DNA of 64,000 nucleotides from Pseudomonas sp. BN411 (lineage in GTDB: Bacteria > Pseudomonadota > Gammaproteobacteria > Pseudomonadales > Pseudomonadaceae). Location of the stretch: contig NZ_SSOM01000074.1 in assembly GCF_029871235.1 (NCBI RefSeq), positions 142,161-206,160 on the forward strand, read 5' to 3'. This document shows positions 39,764 to 49,251 of the stretch, piece by piece. Made by a program: the position numbers and the translations under genes. The notes beneath the pieces were generated by a model. It worked only from the letters and a program-made list of their open reading frames with translations. It did not search any database and had not been told where the DNA came from. Position 1 is the stretch's first letter, and each line of letters starts with the position of its first letter.

Positions 39764-41179
39764 TCACTCGTCGATATCGCGGCTCACTCGGCGCGCGGCG
39801 CGGCCGCTGTCCCGCGGCAACTGGAAGAAAATCGCCGCCGCCAGCAGGGTCAGTACGCCAACGCACAGGTAGGTGGCCTGGAAGGCCTCCAGCACGCCCT
39901 CCACATCCGGTTTGCCGAAGCCACCGAGCAACGCTGCCGCCACTGCGACGCCCAGGCTCATGGCCAGCTGCATCACCACCGAGAGGAGGCTGTTGCCACT
40001 GCTGGCCTGTTGGTCATCGAGGTCGAGCAGGGTGACGGTGTTCATTGCGGTGAACTGCATCGAGTTCACCGCCCCCAGGGCGCCCAGCTGCAGGAGCAGC
40101 AGCGGGTAGGGCGTGTCGGTGTCGATCAGCGCCAGGCTGGCGATCATCCCGCCCAGCAGCGCCGTGTTGCCGAGCAGCAGGCGGCGGTAGCCGAGGCGGT
40201 CCAGCAACGGTTTGGCCAGGGGCTTGGCGAGCATCGCCGAGAGGGCGAGGGGGATCATGGTCATACCCGCCTTGGCCGGCGAGTAGCCCAGGGCCACTTG
40301 CAGCAGCAGCGGCGTGAGGAAGGGCAGGGCGCCGCTGCCCAGGCGTGAGAACAGGTTGCCCAGGATGCCGGCCGCGAAGGTGCGCGTGCGAAACAGCGAG
40401 GGCGCGAACAAGGGGCTTTCCACCTGCACCGCGTGCAGCCAGTAAGCGGCCAGGCAAGCCAGGCCGCCGAGCAGCAAGAGCATCACCCGCACATGGGGCA
40501 GGTGCAGTTCGCCCAGGCCTTCCAGGGCGATGGTGATCAGCACCATCGCGGTGCCGAAGAGCAGGAAGCCGACCAGGTCCAGGCGCACCGGTCCGCTGCC
40601 GCGCAAGTCGGGCATGAACCGCCAGGCGGCCAGGCCGCCGAGCAGACCCACCGGAATGTTGATGAGGAAGATCCAGTGCCAGGAGACGTACTCCACCAGC
40701 CAGCCGCCCAGGGTCGGGCCGATGAGTGGGCCGAGCAGGCCGGGCAGGGTGATGAAGCTCATGATGCGCACCAGCTCCGAGCGCGGATAGGCGCGCAGCA
40801 CCACCAGGCGTCCCACCGGCATCATCAGTGCGCCGCCGAGTCCCTGCACCACCCGGGCCCCCACCAGTTGCGGCAAGGTGGATGACAGGGAGCAGAACAA
40901 CGAACCGAGGCTGAACAGCAGCACCGCGCCGAAAAACACCCGGCGCGTGCCGAATCGGTCGGCGATCCAGCCGGAGGCCGGAATCAGCAGGGCCACGGTG
41001 AGCATGTAGGCGATGATCACCGACTGCATGCGCAGTGGGTCCTCCGCCAGGTCGCGGGCCATGGCCGGGAGAGCCGTGTTGAGGATGGTGCCGTCCAGTG
41101 CCTGCATGAAGAAGGCTACCGCCACCAGCCAGGGCAACAGGCGGGCGGTGCGGGCATCGAGGGAGACGGGCTCGGCCAT
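39764..41179 (-). CDS. DHA2-type MFS multidrug transporter (MdtD-like)
   Basis: This 471-residue major facilitator has about 14 hydrophobic helices. Visible motifs: LDGTILNTALPAMARDL (motif D-type, N-terminal helix), GWIADRFGTRRVFF (loop 2-3 motif A), GPLIGPTLGGWLVEYVSWHWIFLINIP (motif C and following). This set marks the DHA2 family of proton-driven drug efflux pumps, closest in appearance to MdtD. GAAGGAT lies upstream. It is a single gene with no membrane-fusion partner. Confidence 0.88.
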   Translation of the reverse strand: MAEPVSLDARTARLLPWLVAVAFFMQALDGTILNTALPAMARDLAEDPLRMQSVIIAYMLTVALLIPASGWIADRFGTRRVFFGAVLLFSLGSLFCSLSSTLPQLVGARVVQGLGGALMMPVGRLVVLRAYPRSELVRIMSFITLPGLLGPLIGPTLGGWLVEYVSWHWIFLINIPVGLLGGLAAWRFMPDLRGSGPVRLDLVGFLLFGTAMVLITIALEGLGELHLPHVRVMLLLLGGLACLAAYWLHAVQVESPLFAPSLFRTRTFAAGILGNLFSRLGSGALPFLTPLLLQVALGYSPAKAGMTMIPLALSAMLAKPLAKPLLDRLGYRRLLLGNTALLGGMIASLALIDTDTPYPLLLLQLGALGAVNSMQFTAMNTVTLLDLDDQQASSGNSLLSVVMQLAMSLGVAVAAALLGGFGKPDVEGVLEAFQATYLCVGVLTLLAAAIFFQLPRDSGRAARRVSRDIDE

Positions 41180-41330
41180 GACGATCCTTCAGTGGGCGAC
41201 CCTGCGCACTTTAGGCTCCGGCGGATGCTGTTTCCAGCGGGTCACACCAGGACCAATGAGTGCTGGCGCCCGGCTGCCAGGCTTGCCACTATCCATATCC
41301 CACTGTTCCTGCCATGGAAGGAATGTCCCC

Positions 41331-42362
41331 ATGCGGACCCTCTGTGCCCTGCTGTTGAGCTGGCTGAGCGCGACCTCCTGCGTCGCGGCGGAGTGGTTTC
41401 CGTTGCAGGTCGAGGTGGACGGTCGCCAGGCCAGCTACCAGCCGCTGACCGGAGCGAGCAAGCCCTGGCGCATCTGCGCACTGCTGCCTCACGGCATGGA
41501 CCGCTACTGGTGGGGCGTGGCCTGGGGGCTGGATGAGGAGGCGCAGCGCCAGGGCGTGCAGCTGGGCGTCTACGAAGCCGGTGGCTACCAGTATCCCGAT
41601 ATGCAGCGTGCGCAACTCACCCGTTGCGGCCAGCTTGCCGCCGATGCCTATGTGATTGCCGCCATCAGCGCCAAAGGCCTCTGCGACGAGATCGCCCTGC
41701 TGCACCGGGACAAGGTACCGGTGATCGACCTGATCAACCGCATCGACTGCCCCGGCATTACCGCCCGCAGCCAGGTGGACTTCGCCGACATGGCCAAGGC
41801 CGCGATGGCCTACATCATCGAACACAGCAAGGGACGAACGGTGCGCGTGGGCTGGCTGCCAGGGCCCCAGGACGCCGGCTGGGTGGCCGATGCCGAACGT
41901 GGCCTGGCCGAGATGGATATGAGCAGCAAGGTGGCGGTGATAAACGGCGGCTACGGCCCGGTGGACCGATCCACCCAGGCGGTGCTGGTGCGCCAGTTGC
42001 TGGCCCGCGAACCGGAGCTGGACTACATCCTCGGCAATGCAGAGGCGGCGGCCTTCGCCGGCCAACTGGTGCGTGCCGGCGGCAGCCGCTACAAGGCCCA
42101 GGTGGTTTCGCTCTACGCCACCGAGCGGGTGCTGGAAGCCATTGCCGATGGCTCCGTCCTGGCTTCGCCAACGGATTCGCCGGTGATCCAGGCCCGGGTG
42201 GCGGTGGACCTGGCGATACGCGCGCTGGAAGGCAAGCCGTCGCCGCAGCGCGTCAGCCCGCGAATCGAAGTGATCGACAAGGGCAACCTCAAGCGCTTCG
42301 ATATCAGCCACCTGATGCCGCCTAGCGGACACTGGATGATCCGGCAGGAGTTGCCGGAGTAG
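41331..42362 (+). CDS. TorT-like periplasmic binding protein
   Basis: This 343-residue protein has a signal peptide (CALLLSWLSATSCVAA) and matches E. coli TorT, the periplasmic TMAO-binding partner of the TorS sensor: WRICALLPHGMDRYWWGVAWGLDEEAQRQG, EAGGYQ, VPVIDLINRIDCPGI, WLPGPQDAGW. No torS, torR or torCAD gene is adjacent, so its partner must lie elsewhere or it works with another receptor. The start at 41331 is supported by GGAAGGA. TMAO is only an inferred ligand. Confidence 0.85.
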   Translation: MRTLCALLLSWLSATSCVAAEWFPLQVEVDGRQASYQPLTGASKPWRICALLPHGMDRYWWGVAWGLDEEAQRQGVQLGVYEAGGYQYPDMQRAQLTRCGQLAADAYVIAAISAKGLCDEIALLHRDKVPVIDLINRIDCPGITARSQVDFADMAKAAMAYIIEHSKGRTVRVGWLPGPQDAGWVADAERGLAEMDMSSKVAVINGGYGPVDRSTQAVLVRQLLAREPELDYILGNAEAAAFAGQLVRAGGSRYKAQVVSLYATERVLEAIADGSVLASPTDSPVIQARVAVDLAIRALEGKPSPQRVSPRIEVIDKGNLKRFDISHLMPPSGHWMIRQELPE

Positions 42363-42382
42363 GGCTCGCAGGATGTCGTTGT

Positions 42383-42479
42383 TGTAGGGGCGAATTCATT
42401 CGCCAAGCAGGCCGAAGGTCTGCCCTGAAGTATGCCGGGGCGACTGCGTCACCCTTTGGCGAATGAATTCGCCCCCACA
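42383..42479. mobile_element. REPIN C
   Basis: A 97-bp REP doublet of the RAYT-linked family (TGTAGGGGCGAATTCATTCG start), with the left GCAGGCC-GAAG-GTCTGCC hairpin intact and a slightly diverged right arm ending CCCCCACA. It lies 20 bp after the TorT-like gene. Confidence 0.9.
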
Positions 42480-42481
42480 GT

Positions 42482-42583
42482 CGTAGGTTGGGTAGAGGAA
42501 CGAAACCCAACAAGCGGAGTGTCGGGCTGCGCGCCTGTCTGCTGGCCGCCCATCGTTGGGTTTCGCTGCGCTCTACGCCAACC
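42482..42583. repeat. Inverted repeat of the GTAGGTTGG family
   Basis: GTAGGTTGGGTAGAG...GAAACCCAAC (42483-42511) is mirrored by GTTGGGTTTCGCTGCGCTCT...GCCAACC (42555-42583), about 100 bp apart in total. It abuts REPIN C. It is the same architecture as the tandem copies at 1-320. It fills the rest of the gap upstream of the betA stop; nothing else is seen. Confidence 0.8.
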
Positions 42584-42636
42584 GACAACGACCCCAGGCA
42601 AATTACGGCAGGGGCCGTTTCGTTCAGGCTGCCGCC

Positions 42637-44325
42637 TTACAGCTTGCGCAGCGGCGCGCCACGCACCGGCTTGTCGCCGGCCACGTAGTAGCTGGTGGTG
42701 CTGCGCGGCAGCGGTTTGCGGTTGCGGATCTTATCGGCGATTTTCTCGGCGATCATGATGGTGGTCGCGTTGAGGTTGCCGGTGATGATCTCCGGCATGA
42801 TCGACGCGTCCACCACTCGCAGGCCTTCCATGCCGTGCACGCGGCCCTGGCCATCTACCACCGCCATGTCGTCGGTGCCCATCTTGCAGGAGCAGGACGG
42901 GTGGAAGGCGGTTTCCGCATGGGTACGGATGAACTCGTCCAGCTCGGCGTCGCTCTTGAGGTTCGCGCCCGGGCTCAGCTCGCGGCCGCGGTACGGGTCC
43001 AGCGCCGGCTGGCCCATGATTTCGCGGGTGATGCGGATGCCGTCGCGGAATTCCTGCCAGTCCTGTTCGTGGGACATGTAGTTGAACAGGATGCTCGGGT
43101 GCTTGCGCGGGTCCTTCGATTTCACGTGGATACGGCCACGGCTCAGCGAACGCATGGAGCCCATGTGGGCCTGGAAGCCGTGTTCCTTCACCGCGTTGCT
43201 GCCGTTGTAGTTGATCGCCACCGGCAGGAAGTGGAACTGGATGTTCGGCCACTCGAACTGCTCGCGGGTGCGGATGAAGCCGCCGGCCTCGAACTGGTTG
43301 CTGGCGCCGAGCCCGGTGCCGAGGAACAGCCACTCGGCACCGATGGCCGGCTGGTTCCACCATTGCAGGGCGGGGAACAGGGACACCGGCTCCTTGCAGG
43401 CGTACTGCAGGTAGAGCTCCAGGTGGTCCTGCAGGTTGGCGCCCACGCCCGGCAGGTCGTGCACCACCGGTACGTCGAGGTCGCGCAGCAGGGCGGCCGG
43501 GCCTACGCCGGAGCGCTGCAGCAGTTGCGGCGAGGCGATGGCGCCGCTGCACACCAGGACTTCACGACGGGCACGGACGGTGATGGGGTTGTCGTTGTTG
43601 CCCTGCAGGTAGGCAACACCGGTGGCCCGCTTGCCGCTGAACAGGATGCGGTCGGTCAGGGCGTGGGTGACGATGGTCAGGTTGGGGCGGCTGCGTGCCT
43701 GGTCCAGGTAGCCGCGACCGGTGGCGGCACGCCGGCCTTCCGGGGTCACGGTGCGGTCCATGGGACCGAAGCCTTCCTGCTGGTAGCCGTTGAGGTCTTC
43801 GGTACGGGGGAAACCAGCCTGCACGCCGGCTTCGACCATGGCGTGGAACAGCGGGTTGTTGCCGGCCTTGGGCGTGGTCACGCTCACCGGGCCTTCGCCG
43901 CCGTGGAAGTCGTTCGGGCCGATGTCGCGGGTTTCCGCCTTGCGGAAATAGGGCAGGCAGTCCAGGTAGGTCCAGTCTTCCAGGCCCGGCATCTTAGCCC
44001 AGCCGTCGAAGTCCAGCGCGTTGCCGCGGATGTAGCACATGCCGTTGATCAGCGAGGAGCCACCCAGGCCCTTGCCACGGCCGCACTCCATGCGGCGGTT
44101 GTTCATGAAGGGCTCGGGATCGGTCTCGTAGGCCCAGTTGTAGCGGCGGCCCTGCAGCGGATAGGCGAGGGCGGCGGGCATCTGGGTACGGAAATCCATG
44201 CGGTAGTCCGGGCCGCCGGCTTCCAGCAGCAGGACGCTGACATCGGAATCTTCGGTCAGGCGGGTGGCCAGCACGTTACCGGCCGAACCGGCTCCGACGA
44301 TGATGTAATCGAATTCTTGGGACAT
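42637..44325 (-). CDS. betA: Choline dehydrogenase
   Basis: This 562-residue GMC flavoprotein oxidises choline to betaine aldehyde (and on to betaine) at the membrane. FAD site [18 protein letters not shown] (about 6-23), GMC signature [13 protein letters not shown], second signature [20 protein letters not shown], and the active-site histidine region HPSCSCKMG...[28 protein letters not shown] are visible. It is the last gene of the betIBA operon, 102 bp after betB. AGGT upstream of the ATG at 44325. Confidence 0.97.
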   Translation of the reverse strand: MSQEFDYIIVGAGSAGNVLATRLTEDSDVSVLLLEAGGPDYRMDFRTQMPAALAYPLQGRRYNWAYETDPEPFMNNRRMECGRGKGLGGSSLINGMCYIRGNALDFDGWAKMPGLEDWTYLDCLPYFRKAETRDIGPNDFHGGEGPVSVTTPKAGNNPLFHAMVEAGVQAGFPRTEDLNGYQQEGFGPMDRTVTPEGRRAATGRGYLDQARSRPNLTIVTHALTDRILFSGKRATGVAYLQGNNDNPITVRARREVLVCSGAIASPQLLQRSGVGPAALLRDLDVPVVHDLPGVGANLQDHLELYLQYACKEPVSLFPALQWWNQPAIGAEWLFLGTGLGASNQFEAGGFIRTREQFEWPNIQFHFLPVAINYNGSNAVKEHGFQAHMGSMRSLSRGRIHVKSKDPRKHPSILFNYMSHEQDWQEFRDGIRITREIMGQPALDPYRGRELSPGANLKSDAELDEFIRTHAETAFHPSCSCKMGTDDMAVVDGQGRVHGMEGLRVVDASIMPEIITGNLNATTIMIAEKIADKIRNRKPLPRSTTSYYVAGDKPVRGAPLRKL

Positions 44326-44345
44326 GTGACTTACCTGCTAGATAA

Positions 44346-44408
44346 CCCGGGGTCGCCCCCGGGGGCACGGCATCTTGTTCTCGGGTGCGGCCCGGTATGC
44401 TCCGGGCC
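44346..44408 (-). other. Two stem-loops in the betB-betA gap
   Basis: Perfect 7-bp hairpins CCCGGGG/CCCCGGG (44346-44363) and GGCCCGG/CCGGGCC (44389-44408) fill most of the 102-bp gap. Without T runs they are more likely mRNA-stability elements than terminators. Confidence 0.55.
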
Positions 44409-44427
44409 GCCAGGGCGCTGGCTCGGG

Positions 44428-45900
44428 TCAGAACACCGAGTAGTAGTCGCCCATCTCGACCTGTACGGACTTGATGCGGGTGTAGTGGGCCAGGGTGGTC
44501 AGGCCGTTCTCGCGGCCGACGCCGGACTGCTTGTAGCCGCCCACCGGCATTTCGGCGGGGGACTCGCCCCAGGTGTTGATCCAGCAGATACCGGCTTCCA
44601 GCTTGTGGATCACGCGGTGGGCGCGGGCCAGGTCGCGGGTGACGACGCCGGCGGCCAGGCCGTACTCGGTATCGTTGGCGCGGCGGATGACTTCTTCTTC
44701 GGTGTCGTACACCAGGATGCTCATCACCGGGCCGAAGATTTCTTCGCGGACGATGGTCATGTCGTCGGTGCAGTCGCTGAATACGGTTGCGGCCACGTAG
44801 GCGCCTTTGGCGTATTCACCGTCGGTGACGCGCTCGCCGCCGATCAGCAGGCGGGCGCCTTCCTTGCGGCCGGCTTCGATGTAGCCGAGCACGCTTTCCA
44901 TGTGGGCGAAGCTGGTCAGCGGGCCGAAGTTGGTGTTGGCGTCTTCCGGGTTGCCCAGGCGGATGCGCTTGACGCGCTCGATCACCTTGTCTTCGAAGCG
45001 GGCCTGCAGGGCGCGCGGTACGAACACGCGGGTGCCGTTGGTGCAGACCTGGCCGGAGCTGAAGAAGTTGGCCATGACGGCGATGTCGGCGGCGCGGTCG
45101 AGATCGGCGTCTTCGAAAATGATCAGCGGCGACTTGCCGCCCAGTTCCATGGTCACTTCCTTCAGCGAGGAGCTGGAGGCGCTGGCCATCACTTTCTTGC
45201 CGGTGGAGGTGCCGCCGGTGAAGGAAATCTTCTCGATCAGCGGGTGTTCGGTCAGCCACTGACCAACTTCACGGCCGCTGCCGGTGAGGACGTTGAACAC
45301 GCCGTCCGGTACGCCGGCTTCGGTGTAGATCTCGGCCAGTTTCAGGGCAGTCAGCGGGGTGACTTCGCTGGGCTTGAAGATCATCGCGTTGCCGGCGGCC
45401 AGGGCCGGGGCGGATTTCCACATGGCGATCTGCACCGGGTAGTTCCAGGCGCCGATACCGGCGACCACGCCCAGGGGCTCGCGGCGGGTGTAGACGAAGC
45501 TGGTTTCGCGCAGCGGGATCTGCTCGCCTTCGATGGCGGGGATCAGGCCGGCGTAGTACTCGATCACGTCGGCGCCGGTGACGATGTCCACGGCTTTGGT
45601 TTCGGCCAGCGGCTTGCCGGTGTCCAGGGTTTCCAGTGCGGCCAGCTCGTCGTTGCGCTCACGGAGGATATCCACGGCGCGACGCAGGATGCGCGAACGC
45701 TGCATGGCGGTCATCGCGGCCCAGACTTTCTGGCCTTCGACGGCAGCGGCGACGGCACGCTCGACGTCGTCCTTGCTGGCGCGCTGGACGTTGGCCAGGA
45801 CGTCACCAGTGGCCGGGTTGACGGTCTCGAAGGTGGCGCCGCTGGTAGCGTCGACGTAGCGACCGCCAATGTAGAGCTTCTGTTCTTCGAATCGGGCCAT
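44428..45900 (-). CDS. betB: Betaine aldehyde dehydrogenase
   Basis: BetB (490 residues) oxidises betaine aldehyde to glycine betaine with NAD(P). Aldehyde dehydrogenase landmarks: [43 protein letters not shown], the catalytic glutamate in MELGGKSPL, the catalytic cysteine in [14 protein letters not shown], and [13 protein letters not shown]. The start at 45900 ([13 protein letters not shown]) matches family length; longer frames run into the betI stop. It begins 47 bp after betI. Confidence 0.97.
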   Translation of the reverse strand: MARFEEQKLYIGGRYVDATSGATFETVNPATGDVLANVQRASKDDVERAVAAAVEGQKVWAAMTAMQRSRILRRAVDILRERNDELAALETLDTGKPLAETKAVDIVTGADVIEYYAGLIPAIEGEQIPLRETSFVYTRREPLGVVAGIGAWNYPVQIAMWKSAPALAAGNAMIFKPSEVTPLTALKLAEIYTEAGVPDGVFNVLTGSGREVGQWLTEHPLIEKISFTGGTSTGKKVMASASSSSLKEVTMELGGKSPLIIFEDADLDRAADIAVMANFFSSGQVCTNGTRVFVPRALQARFEDKVIERVKRIRLGNPEDANTNFGPLTSFAHMESVLGYIEAGRKEGARLLIGGERVTDGEYAKGAYVAATVFSDCTDDMTIVREEIFGPVMSILVYDTEEEVIRRANDTEYGLAAGVVTRDLARAHRVIHKLEAGICWINTWGESPAEMPVGGYKQSGVGRENGLTTLAHYTRIKSVQVEMGDYYSVF

Positions 45901-45947
45901 GGTGGTTGTCCTCTCTAGGTCTTGTGTTCGCAAGGCTGCCGGGCGGT

Positions 45948-46541
45948 TCACGCCGCCTGCTTGGCCAGTTGTTGATCAAGGAATTCGTAGGCGAGCAGGC
46001 GGGCCTGCTCGGTTTCGAAGGCTTCGCCGGAGAGCGCGCCGCGCAGCCAGAGGCCGTCGATCAGGGCGGCCAGGCCGCGTGCGGCGGTACGTGCGCTTTC
46101 CACATCGAGCTCGCGGCGGAACTGCCAGCAGAGGTTCGAGTACAGGCGCAGGTCGTTGATGCGCTGCAAACGGCGCAGGGACGGCTGGTGCATGCTGCTG
46201 GCCCAGAACGCCAGCCAGGTCTTCATGGCCGGGCCGTTGACCTGGGTCTCGTCGAAGTTGCCGTCGATGATGGAGCGGATGTAGCCACGCGCACTGTCGT
46301 CGCGCATGGTCTCGCGGCGCTTGCGCACCGCGTCCTGCAGATCGTTCATGAGGAAGCGCATGGTGGCTTCCAGCAGGCCGTTCTTGTCCTGGAAGTAGTG
46401 GCTGATGATGCCGTTGGAAACCCCGGCGAGCCGCGCAATGTAGGAAATGCTGGCGTCGCCCATGCCAACCTGGTCCACCGCCTCGAGCGTGGCGTGGATC
46501 AGCTGGGTGCGCCGCAGGGGCTGCATTCCGACTTTTGGCAT
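45948..46541 (-). CDS. betI: TetR-family choline-responsive repressor BetI
   Basis: BetI (197 residues) represses bet genes until choline is present. It has an N-terminal TetR HTH ([41 protein letters not shown]) and a ligand domain ([46 protein letters not shown]). GGAGGAA precedes the ATG at 46541. It heads betI-betB-betA and is divergent from betT; a dyad operator lies 59 bp upstream. A close paralogue lies on the other side of betT. Confidence 0.95.
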   Translation of the reverse strand: MPKVGMQPLRRTQLIHATLEAVDQVGMGDASISYIARLAGVSNGIISHYFQDKNGLLEATMRFLMNDLQDAVRKRRETMRDDSARGYIRSIIDGNFDETQVNGPAMKTWLAFWASSMHQPSLRRLQRINDLRLYSNLCWQFRRELDVESARTAARGLAALIDGLWLRGALSGEAFETEQARLLAYEFLDQQLAKQAA

Positions 46542-46599
46542 GGGGTTTCCTCCTCTTCCGGAACCATTCCGGACGGGTTGAAATCCAGCCTACTTTATT

Positions 46600-46615
46600 T
46601 TGATTGATCGTTCAA
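46600..46615. promoter_or_regulatory. BetI-type operator in the betI/betT divergent promoter
   Basis: The dyad TTGATTGATCGTTCAA (minus strand TTGAACGATCAATCAA) lies in the gap between betI and betT. A plausible betI promoter on the minus strand, TTGTTT-N16-TAAAGT, spans it. The core TTGAACGATCAAT recurs upstream of gbdR and, with one change, upstream of the second betI. Confidence 0.7.
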
Positions 46616-46774
46616 ACAACAAAGAATACGATGCGCACCATGGAACGGGATGCGGCAGTTCGCCGCACCTGATTTCAGGCCTTCTGCCGGCGAAAACCAC
46701 CCGTCGCCGGCCGCTGGCGCGGGTCTGTCGTTGCGTCCATGAGGCGCCTGCTTTCACTGCCCTGGTATTTCCAA

Positions 46775-48373
46775 ATGAGTAAAGCTCCAACAACAACAAA
46801 CCATGGGAAGGTGCGTCTGAATCCGGTCGTGTTCTACGGATCCACCGCGCTCATCATGCTTCTCACGGTTGCCTTGATTGCGTTCCCGGAAGGCGCCGGC
46901 AGTGTGCTCGGCAAGGCCCAGGCCTGGCTGTCGCGCAGCTTCGGCTGGTACTACATGCTGGCTATCGGCGCGTACCTGTTCTTCGTCCTCTATGTCGCCT
47001 TCTCCCGCTACGGCAATCTGCGCCTGGGCGCCGACGACAGCCGTCCGGACTTCAGCTACGGCGCCTGGGCCGGCATGCTGTTTTCCTCGGGCATCGGCAT
47101 TTCGCTGCTGTACTTCGCGGCGTCCGAGCCCATCGACCATCTCTACAACCCGCCGGAAGGCGAGCCGGGCAGCCAGTCCGCCGCGCGCCAGGCATTGCAA
47201 CTGACCTTCCTCCACTGGGGTGTGCATGGCTGGGCCATCTACGCGCTGGTGGGCCTGGCGGTGGGCTACTTCGCCTATCGTCATAACAAGCCGCTGGCGC
47301 TGCGTTCGGCGCTCTACCCGCTGTTCGGCGAACGCCGGATGAAAGGTTCGGTGGGTAACGCGGTGGACTGCTTCGGCATCTTCGTGACCCTGCTGGGCCT
47401 GGTGACCAACCTCGGTATCGGCTCGCTGCAGGTGTCTTCCGGTCTGGAATACCTGTTCGGCCTGCCCCACAGCCAAGGTGCGCTGCTGGCGGTGATCCTG
47501 GTGATGAGCGCGGTGGCCACCCTGGCCGCGGTGTCGGGTATCGAGAAGGGCATCCGCCGCCTGTCGAACCTGAACATCATCCTATTCAGCGGCCTGCTGG
47601 TATTCGTGCTGCTGGCCGGCCAGACCCTGCACCTGCTCAACGGCTTCGTGCAGAACCTGGGTGACTACCTCAACGGCCTGGTGCTGAAGACCTTCGACCT
47701 CTACGTCTACACCGGCCAGTCCGGCAAGAGCGAAGAGTGGATGGGCCTGTGGACCCTGTTCTACTGGGCCTGGTGGATTTCCTGGGCGCCCTTCGTCGGC
47801 ATGTTCGTGGCCCGTATCTCCCGTGGCCGCACTGTGCGCGAACTGGTCAGCGGCGTGCTGCTGATTCCGCTGGGCTTCACCCTGGCCTGGCTGTCGGTGT
47901 TCGGCAACAGCGCCATCGACCTGGTGATGAACCAGAACGCGGCGGATCTCGGCAAGGCGGCGCTGGAGCAGCCGGCCATGTCCATCTACCTGCTGCTGGA
48001 GCATTACCCCTGGGCCAAGGCGGTGATCGGCCTGTCGATCTGCGTCGGCTTCGTGCTCTTCCTCACCCCGGCCGACTCCGGCTCGGTGATGCTGGCCAAC
48101 CTGTCCCGCGAGGAAGGCGACCTGGACGAAGACGCGCCGAACTGGCTGCGTATCTTCTGGTCCGTGGTGGTGACCCTGGCGACCATCGGCCTGCTGTTCG
48201 CCGGCAACTTCACCGCGATGCAGACGGTGGTGGTGCTGGCTGGCCTGCCGTTCTCGGTGGTGCTGCTGCTGTATATGTTCGCCCTGCTCAAGCAGATGAA
48301 GGCGGATGTGGCGGCGATGGAGCATGCGCCGAAGCCGGCGAAAGTCGTCCAGCTGCGAGGCGAAGCGGCCTGA
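46775..48373 (+). CDS. betT: BCCT family choline transporter BetT
   Basis: This 532-residue choline/betaine carrier has about 12 membrane helices. BCCT hallmarks are GAWAGMLFSSGIGISLLYFAASEP near helix 4 (with the GxGxGxx stretch modified) and the helix 8 tryptophan box TLFYWAWWISWAPFVGMFVARISRGR. The C-terminal cytoplasmic tail is short (about 30 residues), unlike the long osmosensing tail of E. coli BetT, which suggests uptake for catabolism. The start at 46775 begins the protein MSKAPTTTNHGK; the upstream ribosome site is weak. Terminator follows. Confidence 0.93.
   Translation: MSKAPTTTNHGKVRLNPVVFYGSTALIMLLTVALIAFPEGAGSVLGKAQAWLSRSFGWYYMLAIGAYLFFVLYVAFSRYGNLRLGADDSRPDFSYGAWAGMLFSSGIGISLLYFAASEPIDHLYNPPEGEPGSQSAARQALQLTFLHWGVHGWAIYALVGLAVGYFAYRHNKPLALRSALYPLFGERRMKGSVGNAVDCFGIFVTLLGLVTNLGIGSLQVSSGLEYLFGLPHSQGALLAVILVMSAVATLAAVSGIEKGIRRLSNLNIILFSGLLVFVLLAGQTLHLLNGFVQNLGDYLNGLVLKTFDLYVYTGQSGKSEEWMGLWTLFYWAWWISWAPFVGMFVARISRGRTVRELVSGVLLIPLGFTLAWLSVFGNSAIDLVMNQNAADLGKAALEQPAMSIYLLLEHYPWAKAVIGLSICVGFVLFLTPADSGSVMLANLSREEGDLDEDAPNWLRIFWSVVVTLATIGLLFAGNFTAMQTVVVLAGLPFSVVLLLYMFALLKQMKADVAAMEHAPKPAKVVQLRGEAA
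46789..46800 (+). promoter_or_regulatory. Hfq/Crc-type A-rich motif at the betT start
   Basis: AACAACAACAAA lies 14-25 bases into the betT coding sequence. It fits the AANAANAA pattern bound by Hfq-Crc in Pseudomonas catabolite repression of translation, and such sites usually lie close to the start codon. Confidence 0.55.
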
Positions 48374-48397
48374 TTGGCCAACAGCCTGAAATGAAAA

Positions 48398-48426
48398 AGC
48401 CCGGTCTCTGGACCGGGCTTTTTTGT
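48398..48426 (+). terminator. Rho-independent terminator after betT
   Basis: Nine-bp stem AGCCCGGTC/GACCGGGCT with a TCTG loop and a T6 run, 25 bp past the betT stop. Confidence 0.92.
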
Positions 48427-48443
48427 GTCTGAGGCAAACTTTT

Positions 48444-48541
48444 TGTGGGGGCGACTTCAGTCGCTAAGTAGGTCGGAGGTTTGCCCCGGGGTGTTGAAAG
48501 GGGCCGCTGCGCTGCCCTTGGCGAATGAATTCGCCCCTACA
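48444..48541. mobile_element. REPIN D, overlapping the end of the second betI gene
   Basis: A 98-bp REP doublet with ends TGTGGGGGCGACTTCAGTCG and GCGAATGAATTCGCCCCTACA's first 20 bases; the left arm has diverged but kept its pairing (GACTTCAGTC). The left internal hairpin is also diverged (GTAGGTCGGAGGTTTGCC). It encodes the last 28 residues of the second betI gene. Confidence 0.88.
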
Positions 48542-49137
48542 TTGGAGTCTTCGGCCTTGGCCAGCTGCTGATCAAGATACTCGTAAGCGATGTGCAGCGC
48601 CTGCTCGATATTGAAGGCGTCGCCCGAGAGGGCGCCGCGCAGCCACAGGCCATCGATCAGCGCGGCCAGGCCTCGGGCAGCGGAGCGCGCCTGATCCACG
48701 GGCATGGCACGGCGCAGTTCGCAGCAGAGGTTGGAATACAGGCGGTGATCGTTGATCCGCTGCAGGCGGCGCAGGGACGGCTGGTGCATGCTGGCAGCCC
48801 AGAAGGCCAGCCAGGTTTTCATTGCCGGGCCGCTGACCTGGCTGTCGTCGAAGTTGCCGGCGACTATGGCCCGCAAGTGTTCGCGCGGGGTGTCGTCGTG
48901 CAAGGTGGAGCGACGCTGGCGCACGGCACCGCTGAGGGCGGCCATCAAGTGGCGCATCGTGGCTTCCAGCAGGCCGTTCTTGTCTTGGAAGTAATGGCTG
49001 ATGATGCCGTTGGAGACCCCGGCAACACGGGCGATATAGGCGATGCTGGCATCGCTGAGGCCTACCTGGTCGACAGCTTCGAGGGTGGCCTGGATCAACT
49101 GCGAGCGGCGGATCGGCTGCATTCCGACCTTGGGCAT
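48457..49137 (-). CDS. Second BetI-like TetR repressor with REPIN-encoded C terminus
   Basis: This 226-residue paralogue of BetI aligns without gaps over about 197 residues and by eye is roughly three-quarters identical (same MPKVGMQP start, [22 protein letters not shown] and [14 protein letters not shown]). After the shared YLDQQLAK it continues with about 30 extra residues, of which the last 28 ([16 protein letters not shown]...) are encoded entirely by REPIN D. The original stop was probably lost when the REPIN inserted. A 16-bp palindrome lies upstream, so it likely also regulates itself. Confidence 0.9.
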   Translation of the reverse strand: MPKVGMQPIRRSQLIQATLEAVDQVGLSDASIAYIARVAGVSNGIISHYFQDKNGLLEATMRHLMAALSGAVRQRRSTLHDDTPREHLRAIVAGNFDDSQVSGPAMKTWLAFWAASMHQPSLRRLQRINDHRLYSNLCCELRRAMPVDQARSAARGLAALIDGLWLRGALSGDAFNIEQALHIAYEYLDQQLAKAEDSNVGANSFAKGSAAAPFNTPGQTSDLLSD

Positions 49138-49193
49138 CGGGTATTTCCACCATTTTGTGCGGGAATTGGGAGCGCGCAGTCTAGGGGGAAATT

Positions 49194-49209
49194 GATTGAT
49201 CGATCAATC
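49194..49209 (-). promoter_or_regulatory. Palindromic operator upstream of the second betI
   Basis: GATTGATCGATCAATC, a perfect 16-bp palindrome, lies 57 bp upstream of the second betI ATG. It shares the GATCAAT core of the betI/betT and gbdR sites. Position matches the operator of the first betI (59 bp upstream). Confidence 0.7.
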
Positions 49210-49251
49210 GATGGGATTGATCAAGGTGCATCGGCGGCAGGGGAATGCTTT

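Noticed and set aside
42556-45918. 1120-codon open frame on the plus strand across betA and betB
   Set aside because: Antisense shadow of two recognised genes with no domain, signal or ribosome site of its own.
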